This document shows, piece after piece, positions 40,619 to 49,754 of a stretch of 64,000 nucleotides of DNA. The notes beneath the pieces are model-generated. The model worked only from the letters and a program-made list of their open reading frames with translations, was not told the DNA's origin and made no database searches. A program made the translations under genes and the position numbers. This DNA is from Flagellimonas hadalis. GTDB lineage: Bacteria > Bacteroidota > Bacteroidia > Flavobacteriales > Flavobacteriaceae. The number at the start of each line of letters is the position of its first letter. The stretch's first letter is position 1. The stretch is taken from the NCBI RefSeq assembly GCF_007785775.2, contig NZ_VNIK02000002.1, forward strand, positions 275,321 through 339,320, given 5' to 3'.

Positions 40619-42889
40619 ATGAAATTCTCCCGGACCCTTGCCCTTCTTCTTCTTTTTCTAGCTGCCTATTGGAGCTTCCACTCATTGATGCCCAATTATA
40701 ACCCGGATGCAGATTCGGCACCCAACTCCTTTTCCAACGACAGGGCACTGTCCCATGTAAAGAGCCTATCCATAGAACCCCATGCAGTGGGATTTCCCGG
40801 TCATGCGCGCACGAGGGCCTATATCATTTCGGAATTGAACAAGATGGGCTTGGAGACTACTATCCAAGAGGGCTATACTGCAGGGGACTGGGCCAATCTG
40901 AGCAAGGCGACCAATATTTTGGCAAGGATTAAGGGCTCTGGCAATGGCAAGGCACTTTTGTTGTTGTCCCATTATGACAGTAGCCCGCATTCGTCCTTGG
41001 GCGCAAGTGATGCCGGAAGTGGTGTCGCCACCATTTTGGAAGGGATCAGGGCATTTTTGGCTGAGGGAAATACCCCGAAAAACGATATCATCATCCTGAT
41101 TTCCGATGCCGAGGAGCTGGGCCTCAATGGTGCGGATCTCTTCGTGAACAAGCATCCTTGGGCAAAAGACGTGGGTCTTGTCCTGAATTTTGAGGCACGG
41201 GGCAGTGGCGGCCCAAGCTATATGCTCATCGAGACCAATCGTGGCAATAGCACGTTGATCAAAGAATTCACCAAGGCCAATCCCCAATACCCTGTAGCCA
41301 ATTCACTGGTATATAGTATTTACAAAATGTTGCCCAACGATACCGATCTTACGGTATTTCGGGAGGATGGTGACATTGAGGGTTTCAATTTTGCCTTTAT
41401 CGACGATCATTTTGATTACCACACAGCCTTGGACAGGGCTGATCGGTTGGACAGGAATACCTTGGCACACCAAGGCAGCTATTTGATGCCGCTTCTCCAC
41501 TATTTCAGCAACGCCGACCTGGGCAACCTCAAGAGTTTGGACGACAAGGTCTATTTCAACCTACCCTTTTTTAAGTTTGTCTCCTACCCCTTTGAATGGA
41601 TCTGGCCCATGTTCGTTCTTGCAGTCGTGGCGTTTGTGGTATTGCTCGTCCTTGGGTTCAAAAAGAAAAAATTAAATATCGGAGGAATCTTAAAAGGGTT
41701 TTTGCCCCTACTTATCACTTTGGCTGTGAACGGAGTTGTCGGTTATTTCTGTTGGAGTGTGATCACTTGGTGGTATCCCGGTTTTAAGGACATGCTCCAT
41801 GGGTTCACCTATAATGGCTACACCTATATCTTGGTCTATGTGGCGCTATCACTGGCTATATGCTTTTATACCTACCATAAATTCCGAAAAGCGGGCACAC
41901 CCAATCTTTTGGTCGCCCCCCTCATCCTTTGGTTGATTGTTTGTGGATTGGTGGCCGCTTATCTGCAAGGCGCGAGTTTCTTCATTGTTCCCTTGTTCGG
42001 AATGTTGGCCGCTTTTATGATGACCCTCAACCAAGAGGAACCCAGCCCTTTCCTGTTGGTGTTCTTGGCACTGCCAGCCGTGATCATCTATGCCCCGTTC
42101 ATCAAAATGTTTCCTGTGGGCCTAGGATTGAAAATGATGGTGGCCTCTACCGTTCTCACCACGCTGCTGTTCGTCTTGATCCTGCCCTTTTTCGGACAAT
42201 TGAAGAGCATGGGGCGCTTGGCCTATCTGTTCCTGTTCCTCTTCTTCGCTTTTGGGGTGACAAGTCATATCCAATCCGATTTCAACGATAAACGACCAAA
42301 ACCCAGCAGCCTGCTCTATGTGTACAATGCCGAAAAGGATTCCGCGATTTGGGCCACTTATGACCAAAAACTCATCGGATGGAACAGTCAGTTTCTGGGG
42401 GATACCAAAAGAAAACCGGAGTCGGAAACGCTTTTTAGCAAGTACAGGACCAAACTCAGCTATATTGCCGATGCACCCAGAAAGGACATTGCCCTTCCCT
42501 ATATCGAGACCATTCGGGATACCATCATTGGCGAGGACAGACTGGTGGAACTCTGCGTGACCCCAAAAAGGAACGTGAACCGCTTGGACATCTATACCAA
42601 TCCCATCCAACTGAAATCGGCCAAGGCGAACCAAATTTCGCTTTCCTCCCATTTTCTGGAAAACCGGGGCAACCGATTGATCACCCATTATGTCTCCAAC
42701 AACGATTTTACCGAGTTGGAGTTGAGCTTCCCCAAAGATTCCATTTTGGAGCTCACCTTTTACGAAGCATCCAACGACCTTTTGAACCATGGGGAGTTCA
42801 GTATTCCCAAACGGCCCAGCAACAGTATCCCGATGCCCTTTGTGCTGAACGATGCCGTATTGACCATCAAAACCTTACGATTTGAGTAA
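40619..42889 (+). CDS. M28 family peptidase with C-terminal multi-helix membrane domain
   Basis: A 756-residue protein. An N-terminal signal-anchor (MKFSRTLALLLLFLAAYWSF) leads into a periplasmic M28 peptidase (LLLLSHYDSSPHSSLGASDA with metal His and Asp; LISDAEELGLNGADLFVN with the catalytic Glu pair; FAFIDDHFDYHTALDRAD with the last His). From about residue 330 come seven to nine membrane helices (e.g. WPMFVLAVVAFVVLLVLGF), and a final ~200-residue periplasmic beta domain. This is the FXNA/Fxna-type layout of large M28 membrane proteases. An upstream ATG at 40598 adds seven residues. The stop overlaps the next gene's start. Confidence 0.88.
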   Translation: MKFSRTLALLLLFLAAYWSFHSLMPNYNPDADSAPNSFSNDRALSHVKSLSIEPHAVGFPGHARTRAYIISELNKMGLETTIQEGYTAGDWANLSKATNILARIKGSGNGKALLLLSHYDSSPHSSLGASDAGSGVATILEGIRAFLAEGNTPKNDIIILISDAEELGLNGADLFVNKHPWAKDVGLVLNFEARGSGGPSYMLIETNRGNSTLIKEFTKANPQYPVANSLVYSIYKMLPNDTDLTVFREDGDIEGFNFAFIDDHFDYHTALDRADRLDRNTLAHQGSYLMPLLHYFSNADLGNLKSLDDKVYFNLPFFKFVSYPFEWIWPMFVLAVVAFVVLLVLGFKKKKLNIGGILKGFLPLLITLAVNGVVGYFCWSVITWWYPGFKDMLHGFTYNGYTYILVYVALSLAICFYTYHKFRKAGTPNLLVAPLILWLIVCGLVAAYLQGASFFIVPLFGMLAAFMMTLNQEEPSPFLLVFLALPAVIIYAPFIKMFPVGLGLKMMVASTVLTTLLFVLILPFFGQLKSMGRLAYLFLFLFFAFGVTSHIQSDFNDKRPKPSSLLYVYNAEKDSAIWATYDQKLIGWNSQFLGDTKRKPESETLFSKYRTKLSYIADAPRKDIALPYIETIRDTIIGEDRLVELCVTPKRNVNRLDIYTNPIQLKSAKANQISLSSHFLENRGNRLITHYVSNNDFTELELSFPKDSILELTFYEASNDLLNHGEFSIPKRPSNSIPMPFVLNDAVLTIKTLRFE

Positions 42890-43691
42890 AAAAATAGGGG
42901 TTTTGGGGTGCGGTTGGCTTGGATTGCCCTTGGCAAGACAATTGGTGAAAAACTCCCATCAGGTGTATGGCACCACGACCAGTCCTGATAAGTTGGAACT
43001 ATTGCGGAAAGAAGGAATTGTACCCTACCTTATCTCATTGTCTCCAGATGAGATCCATGGAGACATCGAAGGGTTTCTGTCCCTTATCGATATTCTCATC
43101 ATCAACATACCGCCCAGATTGCGGGGCAACCATACGGAAAGCTTTTTTGAAAAGATGAAACTGTTGATGAATAAAATCGAAAAAAGTACTGTCAGCAAGA
43201 TACTGTTCATCAGTAGCACCGCGGTTTATGGCGATATCGAGGGGGAGGTGACGGAAGAAACCTTTCCAAGTCCCACAACAGAATCGGGCAGGCAACTCTT
43301 GGCCAGTGAGGAACTTTTGAAAAATGCTGGTTCCGTACAGACCACTCTCCTACGGTTTGGAGGGCTCATCGGCCCCAAAAGGCACCCTGTGACCATGCTA
43401 TCGGGTAGGGAAAACCTTTCCAATGGGAACGATCCTGTGAACCTGATCCATCAAGATGATTGCATCCGCATCATAAGCAAGATCATAGATGAAGAACTAT
43501 GGGGCAAAACTTTTAACGGAGTATATCCACTGCATCCCACCAAAAGGGAATATTATAGTTCCGAAGCAAAAAAAAGAGGTATTCCCCCACCTGCCTATCA
43601 GGGTGAAACTTCAGAAAAAAAGGGAAAAGCGGTGGGCAGTATGTATTTTGACCAAGGCCATCCCATTTTCAAAACTTCGATTGTGTCATAG
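42882..43691 (+). CDS. NAD-dependent epimerase/dehydratase family (SDR) protein
   Basis: A 269-residue Rossmann-fold protein: KIGVLGCGWLGLPLARQLVK (nucleotide loop GxGxxG), VSKILFISSTAVYGD and LLRFGGLIGPKRHPVTMLSG. It is similar to the YeeZ group of extended SDR proteins. The catalytic Tyr-x3-Lys is not conserved in the usual place (S-T-A-V-Y-G is the strand end, with no clear YxxxK), so catalysis is doubtful. The start is TTG at 42882, overlapping the stop of the peptidase gene by 8 bp, which indicates translational coupling. No nearer ATG fits. Confidence 0.8.
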   Translation: MSKKIGVLGCGWLGLPLARQLVKNSHQVYGTTTSPDKLELLRKEGIVPYLISLSPDEIHGDIEGFLSLIDILIINIPPRLRGNHTESFFEKMKLLMNKIEKSTVSKILFISSTAVYGDIEGEVTEETFPSPTTESGRQLLASEELLKNAGSVQTTLLRFGGLIGPKRHPVTMLSGRENLSNGNDPVNLIHQDDCIRIISKIIDEELWGKTFNGVYPLHPTKREYYSSEAKKRGIPPPAYQGETSEKKGKAVGSMYFDQGHPIFKTSIVS

Positions 43692-43740
43692 TCCCCTATT
43701 ACTTATGGCATTCTTAACAGGATAGTACCGATTATTTTTT

Positions 43741-43748
43741 TAGTTTTG
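43741..43748 (+). promoter_or_regulatory. -7 box (TAGTTTTG) for the TPR gene
   Basis: TAGTTTTG matches TAnnTTTG and lies 20 bp before the ATG at 43769; there is no clear -33 TTG. Confidence 0.4.
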
Positions 43749-43768
43749 GCGCACTAAAGTGATAATGA

Positions 43769-44467
43769 ATGAAAAAGACCGTATTGCTGCTCCTCTTGCT
43801 CGTAGGCTTTGCCGGCACCTCGCAGACCAAGAATGAACTTTTGGAACATTACAAAGCTTTCTATCAGGAAATGCGCCTTCAGGGCGATGTGAATGGTGTC
43901 ATTGGGGCACTGACCCACATGAACGTGCTTTCCCCATCCAAAGAAAGAAGGGACACCCTCGCATTTGTGTATATGAACGATGGCCAGCACATTCAGGCCC
44001 TGAACACCATCGGGATCGAGAAAAATGCAGACGATTCCGAACTTGCCATCCAGATCAAAGCTGTTTCACTAAAGGCACTGAACCAACCCAAAAGGGCCTT
44101 GGAACATTTTGAGGCATTGTTTAGCCGGAATCCTTCCCCCTATGTTGCCTATGAGTTGGCGGACCTTAAAATACAGACCGGGGACATCAGTGGGGCTCTT
44201 ACCAATATCGAATATGGTATAGCCAATGCCACCGATGAGATGCAATATGCCTTTTACGAGCGTCAACAGCCTTATGAGGTACCGTTGAAAGCCGCTTTTT
44301 ACCATCTGAAGGGGTTGGCGGACTTCAATGTGGATAAAGATAGTATCGATGCGGCCATAGTTTCGTTTGACGAGGCTTTGAAGATTGCGCCGAACTTTAA
44401 TTTGGCCAGTCTGAGCAAGCAAGCCCTGTTATCCCGAAAGGAAAAGGCTGCCACGGAAGAAAACTAG
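43769..44467 (+). CDS. TPR-like repeat protein, secreted
   Basis: A 232-residue protein with a signal peptide (MKKTVLLLLLLVGFAGTSQT). The mature part is helix-rich with tetratricopeptide-like pairs (ELAIQIKAVSLKALNQPKRA, LEHFEALFSRNP, AAIVSFDEALKIAPNFNLAS). These fit a periplasmic scaffold for protein-protein contacts. There is no catalytic domain. It has a TAGTTTTG -7 box. It is convergent with the NTF2-like gene (3 bp between the stops). Confidence 0.78.
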   Translation: MKKTVLLLLLLVGFAGTSQTKNELLEHYKAFYQEMRLQGDVNGVIGALTHMNVLSPSKERRDTLAFVYMNDGQHIQALNTIGIEKNADDSELAIQIKAVSLKALNQPKRALEHFEALFSRNPSPYVAYELADLKIQTGDISGALTNIEYGIANATDEMQYAFYERQQPYEVPLKAAFYHLKGLADFNVDKDSIDAAIVSFDEALKIAPNFNLASLSKQALLSRKEKAATEEN

Positions 44468-44470
44468 GGG

Positions 44471-44971
44471 CTACTGGTTCTTTTTGAGCTCCAAGAGCAA
44501 TTCGTCATCCCGTTTTTCCTTGATCTGGACCAGTTGGTCCACATCTTCATTGGGAACGGCTATGGAAAGTACATAATGGGCAATCTTCCATTGCCCATTT
44601 TCTTTTTGGAGTACCCCGGAACCACGACAGATCTTCATCTGGGTGTCCAACAATTCATCGAACCCAGCAAAGCTCTTGGTCTCGTCCAAGTAGATATTTC
44701 GTTGCACCGCGGTGAAGTTCCAGGCCTTTCCCCTATCAAAATAAGGTTTGGAGAATGCCCTGAAATCTGCATTTTGCCAATTTTCCATGGCATCCGTGCC
44801 GATGAAGACACCTTCCTTGGTCATTTTTCCGAAATAGGCCTCAAAATCGGCATTGGCAGCGGCCAGGTGCCAACTATCCAAAACCTCATCTATTTTTTGT
44901 TTTTCGGTCATCTGGGCATTGAGCATCAATGTCACGACCATAAAGCAACAGTATAAGACCTTATTCTTCAT
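44471..44971 (-). CDS. Secreted NTF2-like (SnoaL/DUF4440-type) protein
   Basis: A 166-residue protein with a signal peptide (MKNKVLYCCFMVVTLMLNA, then QMTEK). The mature part is SnoaL/DUF4440-like: VLDSWHLAAANADFEAYFGK, GVFIGTDAMENW, KENGQWKIAHYVLSIAVPN. Such proteins often bind small molecules, but no catalytic residue is clear. Its start overlaps the end of the upstream lipoprotein gene by 11 bp, so the pair is probably translated together. Confidence 0.85.
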   Translation of the reverse strand: MKNKVLYCCFMVVTLMLNAQMTEKQKIDEVLDSWHLAAANADFEAYFGKMTKEGVFIGTDAMENWQNADFRAFSKPYFDRGKAWNFTAVQRNIYLDETKSFAGFDELLDTQMKICRGSGVLQKENGQWKIAHYVLSIAVPNEDVDQLVQIKEKRDDELLLELKKNQ

Positions 44972-45458
44972 CCAATATCAGTTTTACGTCAAATTGACTG
45001 CTTATGATTACGTTCAACTGTTTGCGCATGGCATTGTAAGCATCCAACATTTGAACGGCGGGTTCGGTAGTGGGCTGTTTTTCAAGGATAGCCGCTTTTG
45101 TCTTGTAGAGATAGGTGCGCAACACCATCTGCCTGCTCTTTACTTGAAAGGTGTCAAAGAGTTCTGGGTACTGTCCCGCTTCCATGGCCTTCTCCTTTTC
45201 GATGAGGTCATCTATGGCAAGGGATAGATCTTCATTGTTGGTGGCCTTGTACAGCACGTCCATGCTGGTGTTCAGGGCTTTGAATTCCTCCCATGTTTCC
45301 ACAATAGCGGTCGCCTTTTCGTTGATGACGGTCTTCTGGGGCAGTTTTTGGTAATTGAACGCAAGTTCCTCCCCGGTAGTTTCCGCCGAAGCAGGCTCAG
45401 TTTTTTTGCAGCCCAACAAAACTGAAAAAAGAAGTAATATGCCTAACAATTTTTGCAT
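44961..45458 (-). CDS. Hypothetical helical lipoprotein
   Basis: A 165-residue protein with lipobox LLGC (MQKLLGILLLFSVLLGCKKT). The mature part is almost all helix and charged (FNYQKLPQKTVINEKATAIV, KAAILEKQPTTEPAVQMLDA). I do not recognise it. The start is ATG 45458, directly before the signal peptide; an earlier in-frame start at 45689 would run far into the divergent dehydrogenase gene and lacks a signal. Coupled to the NTF2-like gene by an 11 bp overlap; the two may form a small envelope complex. Confidence 0.72.
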   Translation of the reverse strand: MQKLLGILLLFSVLLGCKKTEPASAETTGEELAFNYQKLPQKTVINEKATAIVETWEEFKALNTSMDVLYKATNNEDLSLAIDDLIEKEKAMEAGQYPELFDTFQVKSRQMVLRTYLYKTKAAILEKQPTTEPAVQMLDAYNAMRKQLNVIISSQFDVKLILDEE

Positions 45459-45486
45459 AGGCGAATGTACAAATTTTAATAAAGGG

Positions 45487-45494
45487 TATCTTTG
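45487..45494 (+). promoter_or_regulatory. -7 box (TATCTTTG) for the dehydrogenase gene
   Basis: TATCTTTG matches TAnnTTTG and lies 28 bp before the ATG at 45523; no -33 TTG is seen. Confidence 0.4.
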
Positions 45495-45522
45495 CGGCGA
45501 ATCGGAATTAACTTCATTTTTA

Positions 45523-46464
45523 ATGCACAGACCCATTCTCATCATCGGCGCATGTGGCCAAATAGGCACGGAACTCACTATGGAGCTCCGGGAAAAATAT
45601 GGCAATGAAAAGGTAATCGCCAGTGATATCCGGGAGGGTGGTGATGCCTTGATGGGCTCTGGCCCATTTGAACTTTTGGATGCCACCAACTATGCTGCCA
45701 TCGAGGATGTGGTGATGCACTATGAGATCGATGAGGTCTATTTGATGGCGGCCATGCTGAGCGCCACTGCCGAAAAATTCCCGATGCGTGCCTGGAACCT
45801 GAACATGAGCTCGCTGTTCAATGTGCTCAATTTGGCCAAGGAAGGTAAGATCTCCAAGATTTTCTGGCCTTCGAGCATTGCTGTCTTTGGACCGAACACG
45901 CCCAAGGAAGACACCGCCCAAAGCACCATTATGGAACCCAGCACGGTATATGGGATCAGCAAACAGTCCGGGGAACGCTGGTGCGAGTACTATTTCAAAA
46001 AATATGGGGTGGATGTGCGGAGTGTCCGTTACCCAGGGCTCATCAGTTGGAAGACCATGCCTGGGGGAGGCACCACGGACTATGCGGTGGAAATCTATCA
46101 CGAAGCGCTCAAAAAAGGGCAATACGAAAGCTTCTTGGCCAAAGGCACCAAACTCCCCATGATGTACATGGACGATGCCATTAGGGCTACCATCGATTTG
46201 ATGGAAAGTCCATCGGAAAAGATCAAGGTACGGTCATCCTACAATTTGGCTGGCATGAGTTTTACCCCTGAGGAGATTGCGGAAAGCATCCAAAATCACA
46301 TCCCCGATTTCACGATCAGTTATGCACCCGATTTCAGGCAACAAATCGCTGATTCTTGGCCAAGCAGCATCGATGATTCCGCTGCCAAGGAGCAATGGGG
46401 CTGGGAACCCAAGTTCAACTTGGACCAAACTACCTTTGAAATGCTAAACAATTTGAAGAAATAG
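45523..46464 (+). CDS. NAD-dependent L-threonine 3-dehydrogenase (SDR type)
   Basis: A 313-residue extended SDR: ILIIGACGQIGTELTMELRE (GxxGxxG), FWPSSIAVFGPNTPKEDTAQ, then VYGISKQSGERWCEYYFKKY with the catalytic Tyr-x3-Lys, and SVRYPGLISWKTMPGGGTTD, a motif typical of SDR-type threonine dehydrogenases known in Flavobacterium. It oxidises threonine to 2-amino-3-ketobutyrate in threonine breakdown. The partner Kbl (glycine acetyltransferase) is not in the window. The ORF is open upstream but the ATG at 45523 matches the family start. Confidence 0.92.
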   Translation: MHRPILIIGACGQIGTELTMELREKYGNEKVIASDIREGGDALMGSGPFELLDATNYAAIEDVVMHYEIDEVYLMAAMLSATAEKFPMRAWNLNMSSLFNVLNLAKEGKISKIFWPSSIAVFGPNTPKEDTAQSTIMEPSTVYGISKQSGERWCEYYFKKYGVDVRSVRYPGLISWKTMPGGGTTDYAVEIYHEALKKGQYESFLAKGTKLPMMYMDDAIRATIDLMESPSEKIKVRSSYNLAGMSFTPEEIAESIQNHIPDFTISYAPDFRQQIADSWPSSIDDSAAKEQWGWEPKFNLDQTTFEMLNNLKK

Positions 46465-46471
46465 GCGAAGT

Positions 46472-46852
46472 TTATTCCTCTTCATCATCATCCATATCCT
46501 CGGAATCCTCGACATCGTCGTTATCATTGTCGTCGCTGTCGTCGTCCGAATCGGAATCCGAAAAGTCATCCTCGTCCCCTGGAAGTTTGCCCAAATCGTC
46601 GGTATCCAGTCCATCATCCTCATCCTCATCGTCAAAATTGGCCATACTGCGTTCCAGTTTAGAGCTTATCTTGACCAGGTATTTGGTATCTTCAGTCGAT
46701 ACTTCAACGGCCTCTATCAACTCTCCCTTAAGATTCCTAAAATTGATGACGTCGTTGTCCCCGTACCCATCCGGATATTTTTCCACCAAAAGCTTGAGTA
46801 CTTCTGGGGTCAACTTCTTATAATCGACTATTACACGTTTGAGGTTATCCAT
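46472..46852 (-). CDS. Conserved Bacteroidota protein with long acidic tail
   Basis: A 126-residue protein. The first ~70 residues (MDNLKRVIVDYKKLTPEVLK, then NLKGELIEAVEVSTEDTKYL) form a small compact domain of unknown function. The last ~55 residues are nearly all Asp/Glu/Ser (DEDEDDGLDTDDLGKLPGDE, and then runs of SDSDDDSDDND), an unstructured highly negative tail. Such a tail can mimic DNA or bind basic proteins or calcium. I recall similar genes in other Flavobacteriia, but this cannot be confirmed here. It is convergent with the dehydrogenase (7 bp between the stops). Confidence 0.7.
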   Translation of the reverse strand: MDNLKRVIVDYKKLTPEVLKLLVEKYPDGYGDNDVINFRNLKGELIEAVEVSTEDTKYLVKISSKLERSMANFDDEDEDDGLDTDDLGKLPGDEDDFSDSDSDDDSDDNDNDDVEDSEDMDDDEEE

Positions 46853-47011
46853 AGCAATAAGATTTTTTCAAATCGAGCTAAAATTAGAATAAAAGTAATT
46901 GCTCGGAAAAAAAATATGAAAAAAATTATAGGTTGTCCTTGTTCAGGCCTCGGCCTGTCTTCTTCTAGAGTTCGATCTTGTGGAATGATATGCCGTCCTG
47001 AAGCCCGGTAT

Positions 47012-48082
47012 CTAGCCCTGGGCAACCAAGAGCATTTTAGGTTCAAACTTGATCGTAAAAGTGGTTCCTTCATTGACTATGCTTTCCACAGAGATGCTTC
47101 CCCCTAGATAAGTGATGTGGCTATGTACCAAGTATAGGCCTACTCCCTTACTATCTTTGTTTCCGTGGAATTTCTGGTCCAAGCTGAAGACCAAATGTCC
47201 AACCTTATCCATGTCGAAACCCATGCCATTATCCGAATAGATCAATGTTTGCCCGCTATCTTCCCAAACAGATCTGATGGAAATGACAGGAGGGACACCC
47301 GGACGTGCATACTTGATGGAATTGGTGATCAGGTTGAGAAAAACACTTTCCATATATGAAGGGATGAACTCCACCCCTTCCAATGCGGAAAAATCCACCT
47401 CAAACTTAGCCCCTGCATTCTGGATCAATGTTCCAATGGTTTTTTGCACTTTCAGTAGAGTCGCATAAAACCCAACCATTTCTTTCTTCTCGGCCAAGAT
47501 GTTGTTTTCCACCAAGGAGTTCAAGGAGGTCTTTAATCCTTCCGCGGACAGTCTTATATAACTGAGGATCTCCAATGTCTCCGTATCTTCTATTTTGGAT
47601 GGGTCGATCAAATCTACCATGGATATGAGATTGTTCAAGGGAGACCTGAGGTCATGGGAGGTAGTGTAGTTCAACCGCTTGAGCTTCTCATTTACTTCCG
47701 AAAGCTGGCTCAGGCGCGAAATTCGCTCACTCTCCAGTTCCTTTTTGCGGGTGACGTCCTTGGCTATGGCATAGATCAGTTTTTCTTCTTCCACAGGGAT
47801 GGATGTCCAGTGCAACCATACCAGTTCCCCATTCTTGCACACATATCTGTTCTCAAAATTGACCAAGGGCACATTCTGTTTCAATTTTGCCCTGTGCCCT
47901 GCGGTGAGTTTCCTGTCTTCTTCATAAATGAACTCGGAAATCGGTTTGGAGCCCAATTCCTCTTCGGAATACCCCAAAAGTTCCACAAAGGCAGGGTTGG
48001 TTTTTACAAAATATCCATCATAATCGGCAATGCAAAGACAATCTGTGGATTGCTCAAAGAGTGGTTCTAGTTGAAGGTACAT
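47012..48082 (-). CDS. PAS-domain sensor histidine kinase
   Basis: A 356-residue soluble histidine kinase. Order: PAS (about 1-110: STDCLCIADYDGYFVKTNPA, VELLGYSEEELGSKPISEF), PAC end, HisKA (about 150: LNYTTSHDLRSPLNNLIS with phospho-His), HATPase (N box LNLITNSIKYARPGVP, G1 YSDNGMGFDMDKVG, G2 DSKGVGLYLVHSHI). No membrane segment, so it senses a cytoplasmic signal, perhaps redox or light. No response regulator is adjacent; the stand-alone receiver at 56273-56683 is a possible but unproved partner. ATG 48082 is chosen, since the extra 21 residues up to 48145 do not belong to the PAS domain. Confidence 0.9.
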   Translation of the reverse strand: MYLQLEPLFEQSTDCLCIADYDGYFVKTNPAFVELLGYSEEELGSKPISEFIYEEDRKLTAGHRAKLKQNVPLVNFENRYVCKNGELVWLHWTSIPVEEEKLIYAIAKDVTRKKELESERISRLSQLSEVNEKLKRLNYTTSHDLRSPLNNLISMVDLIDPSKIEDTETLEILSYIRLSAEGLKTSLNSLVENNILAEKKEMVGFYATLLKVQKTIGTLIQNAGAKFEVDFSALEGVEFIPSYMESVFLNLITNSIKYARPGVPPVISIRSVWEDSGQTLIYSDNGMGFDMDKVGHLVFSLDQKFHGNKDSKGVGLYLVHSHITYLGGSISVESIVNEGTTFTIKFEPKMLLVAQG

Positions 48083-48210
48083 TTGTTTGGTTGTTCGTTT
48101 GGCTATCCACAAAGTTACTCCCAAGTTGTTTCCGATAGCAGCCAAAGCCCAAATTTTTTATGCAGAAATCTGTTTGACCCCTTGTATTTGTTGTTTTTAT
48201 GGGGATATGC

Positions 48211-49218
48211 TTACATCAAAATGTTGTTCACTGGCTCTACTGCTGGGGGAAGTTCCGTTTCTTCGAGCATTTCCCTTAGATCGATCTCTATGGTACGTGA
48301 CAATGCGGCCATGGGAATATCATTGGCACCACCTTCAAAAGGGTTTTCGGTACTTTCCCCGACCTGTTCCAAGGAGGTGAACACCCACCCCACGACCACA
48401 CTGAAGGGAATGGTGAGCCAAACCCCGTAGATACCAACTTTTGCAAACTCATCCAACATGCCAAAAGGGACCAAAATGGAGAACAGTACGATAAAGAACA
48501 TATTGATACTGGCAAACTGGCGCGGATATGGAAAATTCTTGATGCGCTCTGCCTTGCCCTGATGGGTGAAGAAATCTTTGAGTACCGATTCCATGGCTAC
48601 ATAAGGATAGGCGTCCACCAGTCCTTTCCGTCTTAGCTCCCTCAGTTCTGCTGATTGGAGAGAAAGAAGCTGTGTGGCCCTGTTCTTCTTTTTGAGGATA
48701 TACTCCATTTCCTCACCGGACAGATAGGGCCGCAATTGTTCGTCCAACTTGGTTTCCCATTCGGGCACACTATAATTCTTTCGGTATTCCTTGGCGTAGG
48801 CCTTCGTCAAGTTCTCCCAAGGTCTGGGTTGGCGCAATTGGAACCTAAGGGCCGTCAACCATGCAATATGCCTGTATATGAGCCTTTTGTGGACAGCATA
48901 CAGTTCCCCCTCCTTCCCAGCTGGGTCAATGACAAAATCTTTGGCCATGATGCCCCAAGTACGGCTATCGTTCACAATGGCACCCCAGATCATACGGGCC
49001 TCCCATAAACGGTTGTACGTCTGGGTATTCTTGAACCCCGCTATGAATGCGGCGGCTGTGCCCACAAGGGCCACGGGCAGCCACGGGATCGCCAACCATT
49101 TCAGATCAAAAACTTCGTATAGGACCGTTGGAACAATGGACAACACCAACAACCAGATAATATTCCTTCGGGTCCACAGTAAAAATTCCTTGATTCGGTA
49201 ATGGCTTCCTGTATGCAT
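48211..49218 (-). CDS. Bestrophin family anion channel
   Basis: A 335-residue membrane protein: YRIKEFLLWTRRNIIWLLVL, FIAGFKNTQTYNRLWEARMI (the conserved N-x-R-x-x-E/D stretch), FPYPRQFASINMFFIVLFSI, GWVFTSLEQVGESTENPFEG and DIPMAALSRTIEIDL are all family hallmarks. About four membrane helices. Members are chloride or other ion channels; the bacterial homologue KpBest is a pentameric cation channel. ATG at 49218 is the likely start; a longer version from 49245 adds nine residues. It follows, on the same strand, the gene cluster 49345-51557 but with a gap of 126 bp. Confidence 0.9.
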   Translation of the reverse strand: MHTGSHYRIKEFLLWTRRNIIWLLVLSIVPTVLYEVFDLKWLAIPWLPVALVGTAAAFIAGFKNTQTYNRLWEARMIWGAIVNDSRTWGIMAKDFVIDPAGKEGELYAVHKRLIYRHIAWLTALRFQLRQPRPWENLTKAYAKEYRKNYSVPEWETKLDEQLRPYLSGEEMEYILKKKNRATQLLSLQSAELRELRRKGLVDAYPYVAMESVLKDFFTHQGKAERIKNFPYPRQFASINMFFIVLFSILVPFGMLDEFAKVGIYGVWLTIPFSVVVGWVFTSLEQVGESTENPFEGGANDIPMAALSRTIEIDLREMLEETELPPAVEPVNNILM

Positions 49219-49344
49219 ATCGCTTTTTGGGTTTTTGTGATACAATGGAACGGTTCTGACTCCTACTTGTACCGTAGGATAAAATGGCCTACATCACCTA
49301 AAAAAGACGCCATAGCCCTTGTACTGCAACCATTCGGAGAGTGT

Positions 49345-49665
49345 TCAACGCGCCTGACCTATGTCCAAACGGTAAACTTTTCCCTCGTCGTTGAGACTAA
49401 ATTTAAAAAATACATCAAAATCTCCCCATTGCTTGGTGGTCAAATGTCCATAAATATCTTTTCCTTCATTTTCCACACGGTACAATTCGGTGAACCATTC
49501 GCTGCCCACTGCATTTTTGGAAAAGTTCAGAAAATCGCGCGGGGCACCATCATCGGTCAATTTGGCGTCGGCCGTAAAATAACCCAGCCACTTCTCGGCA
49601 TTTTTTTCTTGGAGCGCCTCAATGGCCCCTTTTACTGTTTTGTTGGTGATACTGCTCAGATCCAT
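49345..49665 (-). CDS. NTF2-like (SnoaL-fold) protein
   Basis: A 106-residue protein of the SnoaL/limonene-epoxide-hydrolase type: VKGAIEALQEKNAEKWLGYF, TADAKLTDDGAPRDFLNFSK, YGHLTTKQWGDFDVFFKFSL. It is the last gene of the TetR - SDR - DoxX - NTF2 group. Family members are small isomerases or hydrolases; no catalytic residue is proven here. It lies 89 bp after DoxX and possibly shares its transcript. Confidence 0.75.
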   Translation of the reverse strand: MDLSSITNKTVKGAIEALQEKNAEKWLGYFTADAKLTDDGAPRDFLNFSKNAVGSEWFTELYRVENEGKDIYGHLTTKQWGDFDVFFKFSLNDEGKVYRLDIGQAR

Positions 49666-49754
49666 AAATTCTGTTTTTCTGTTTCAAAAATGTATGTAGT
49701 GGTTGGACACTAAATTTTTGTCAAGGACACATATTGCCCATAATTTCCATCCCA

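Noticed and set aside
45459..45689. N-terminal extension of the helical lipoprotein (start at 45689)
   Set aside because: It would overlap the divergent dehydrogenase gene and remove the lipobox from the start; ATG 45458 fits the signal peptide.
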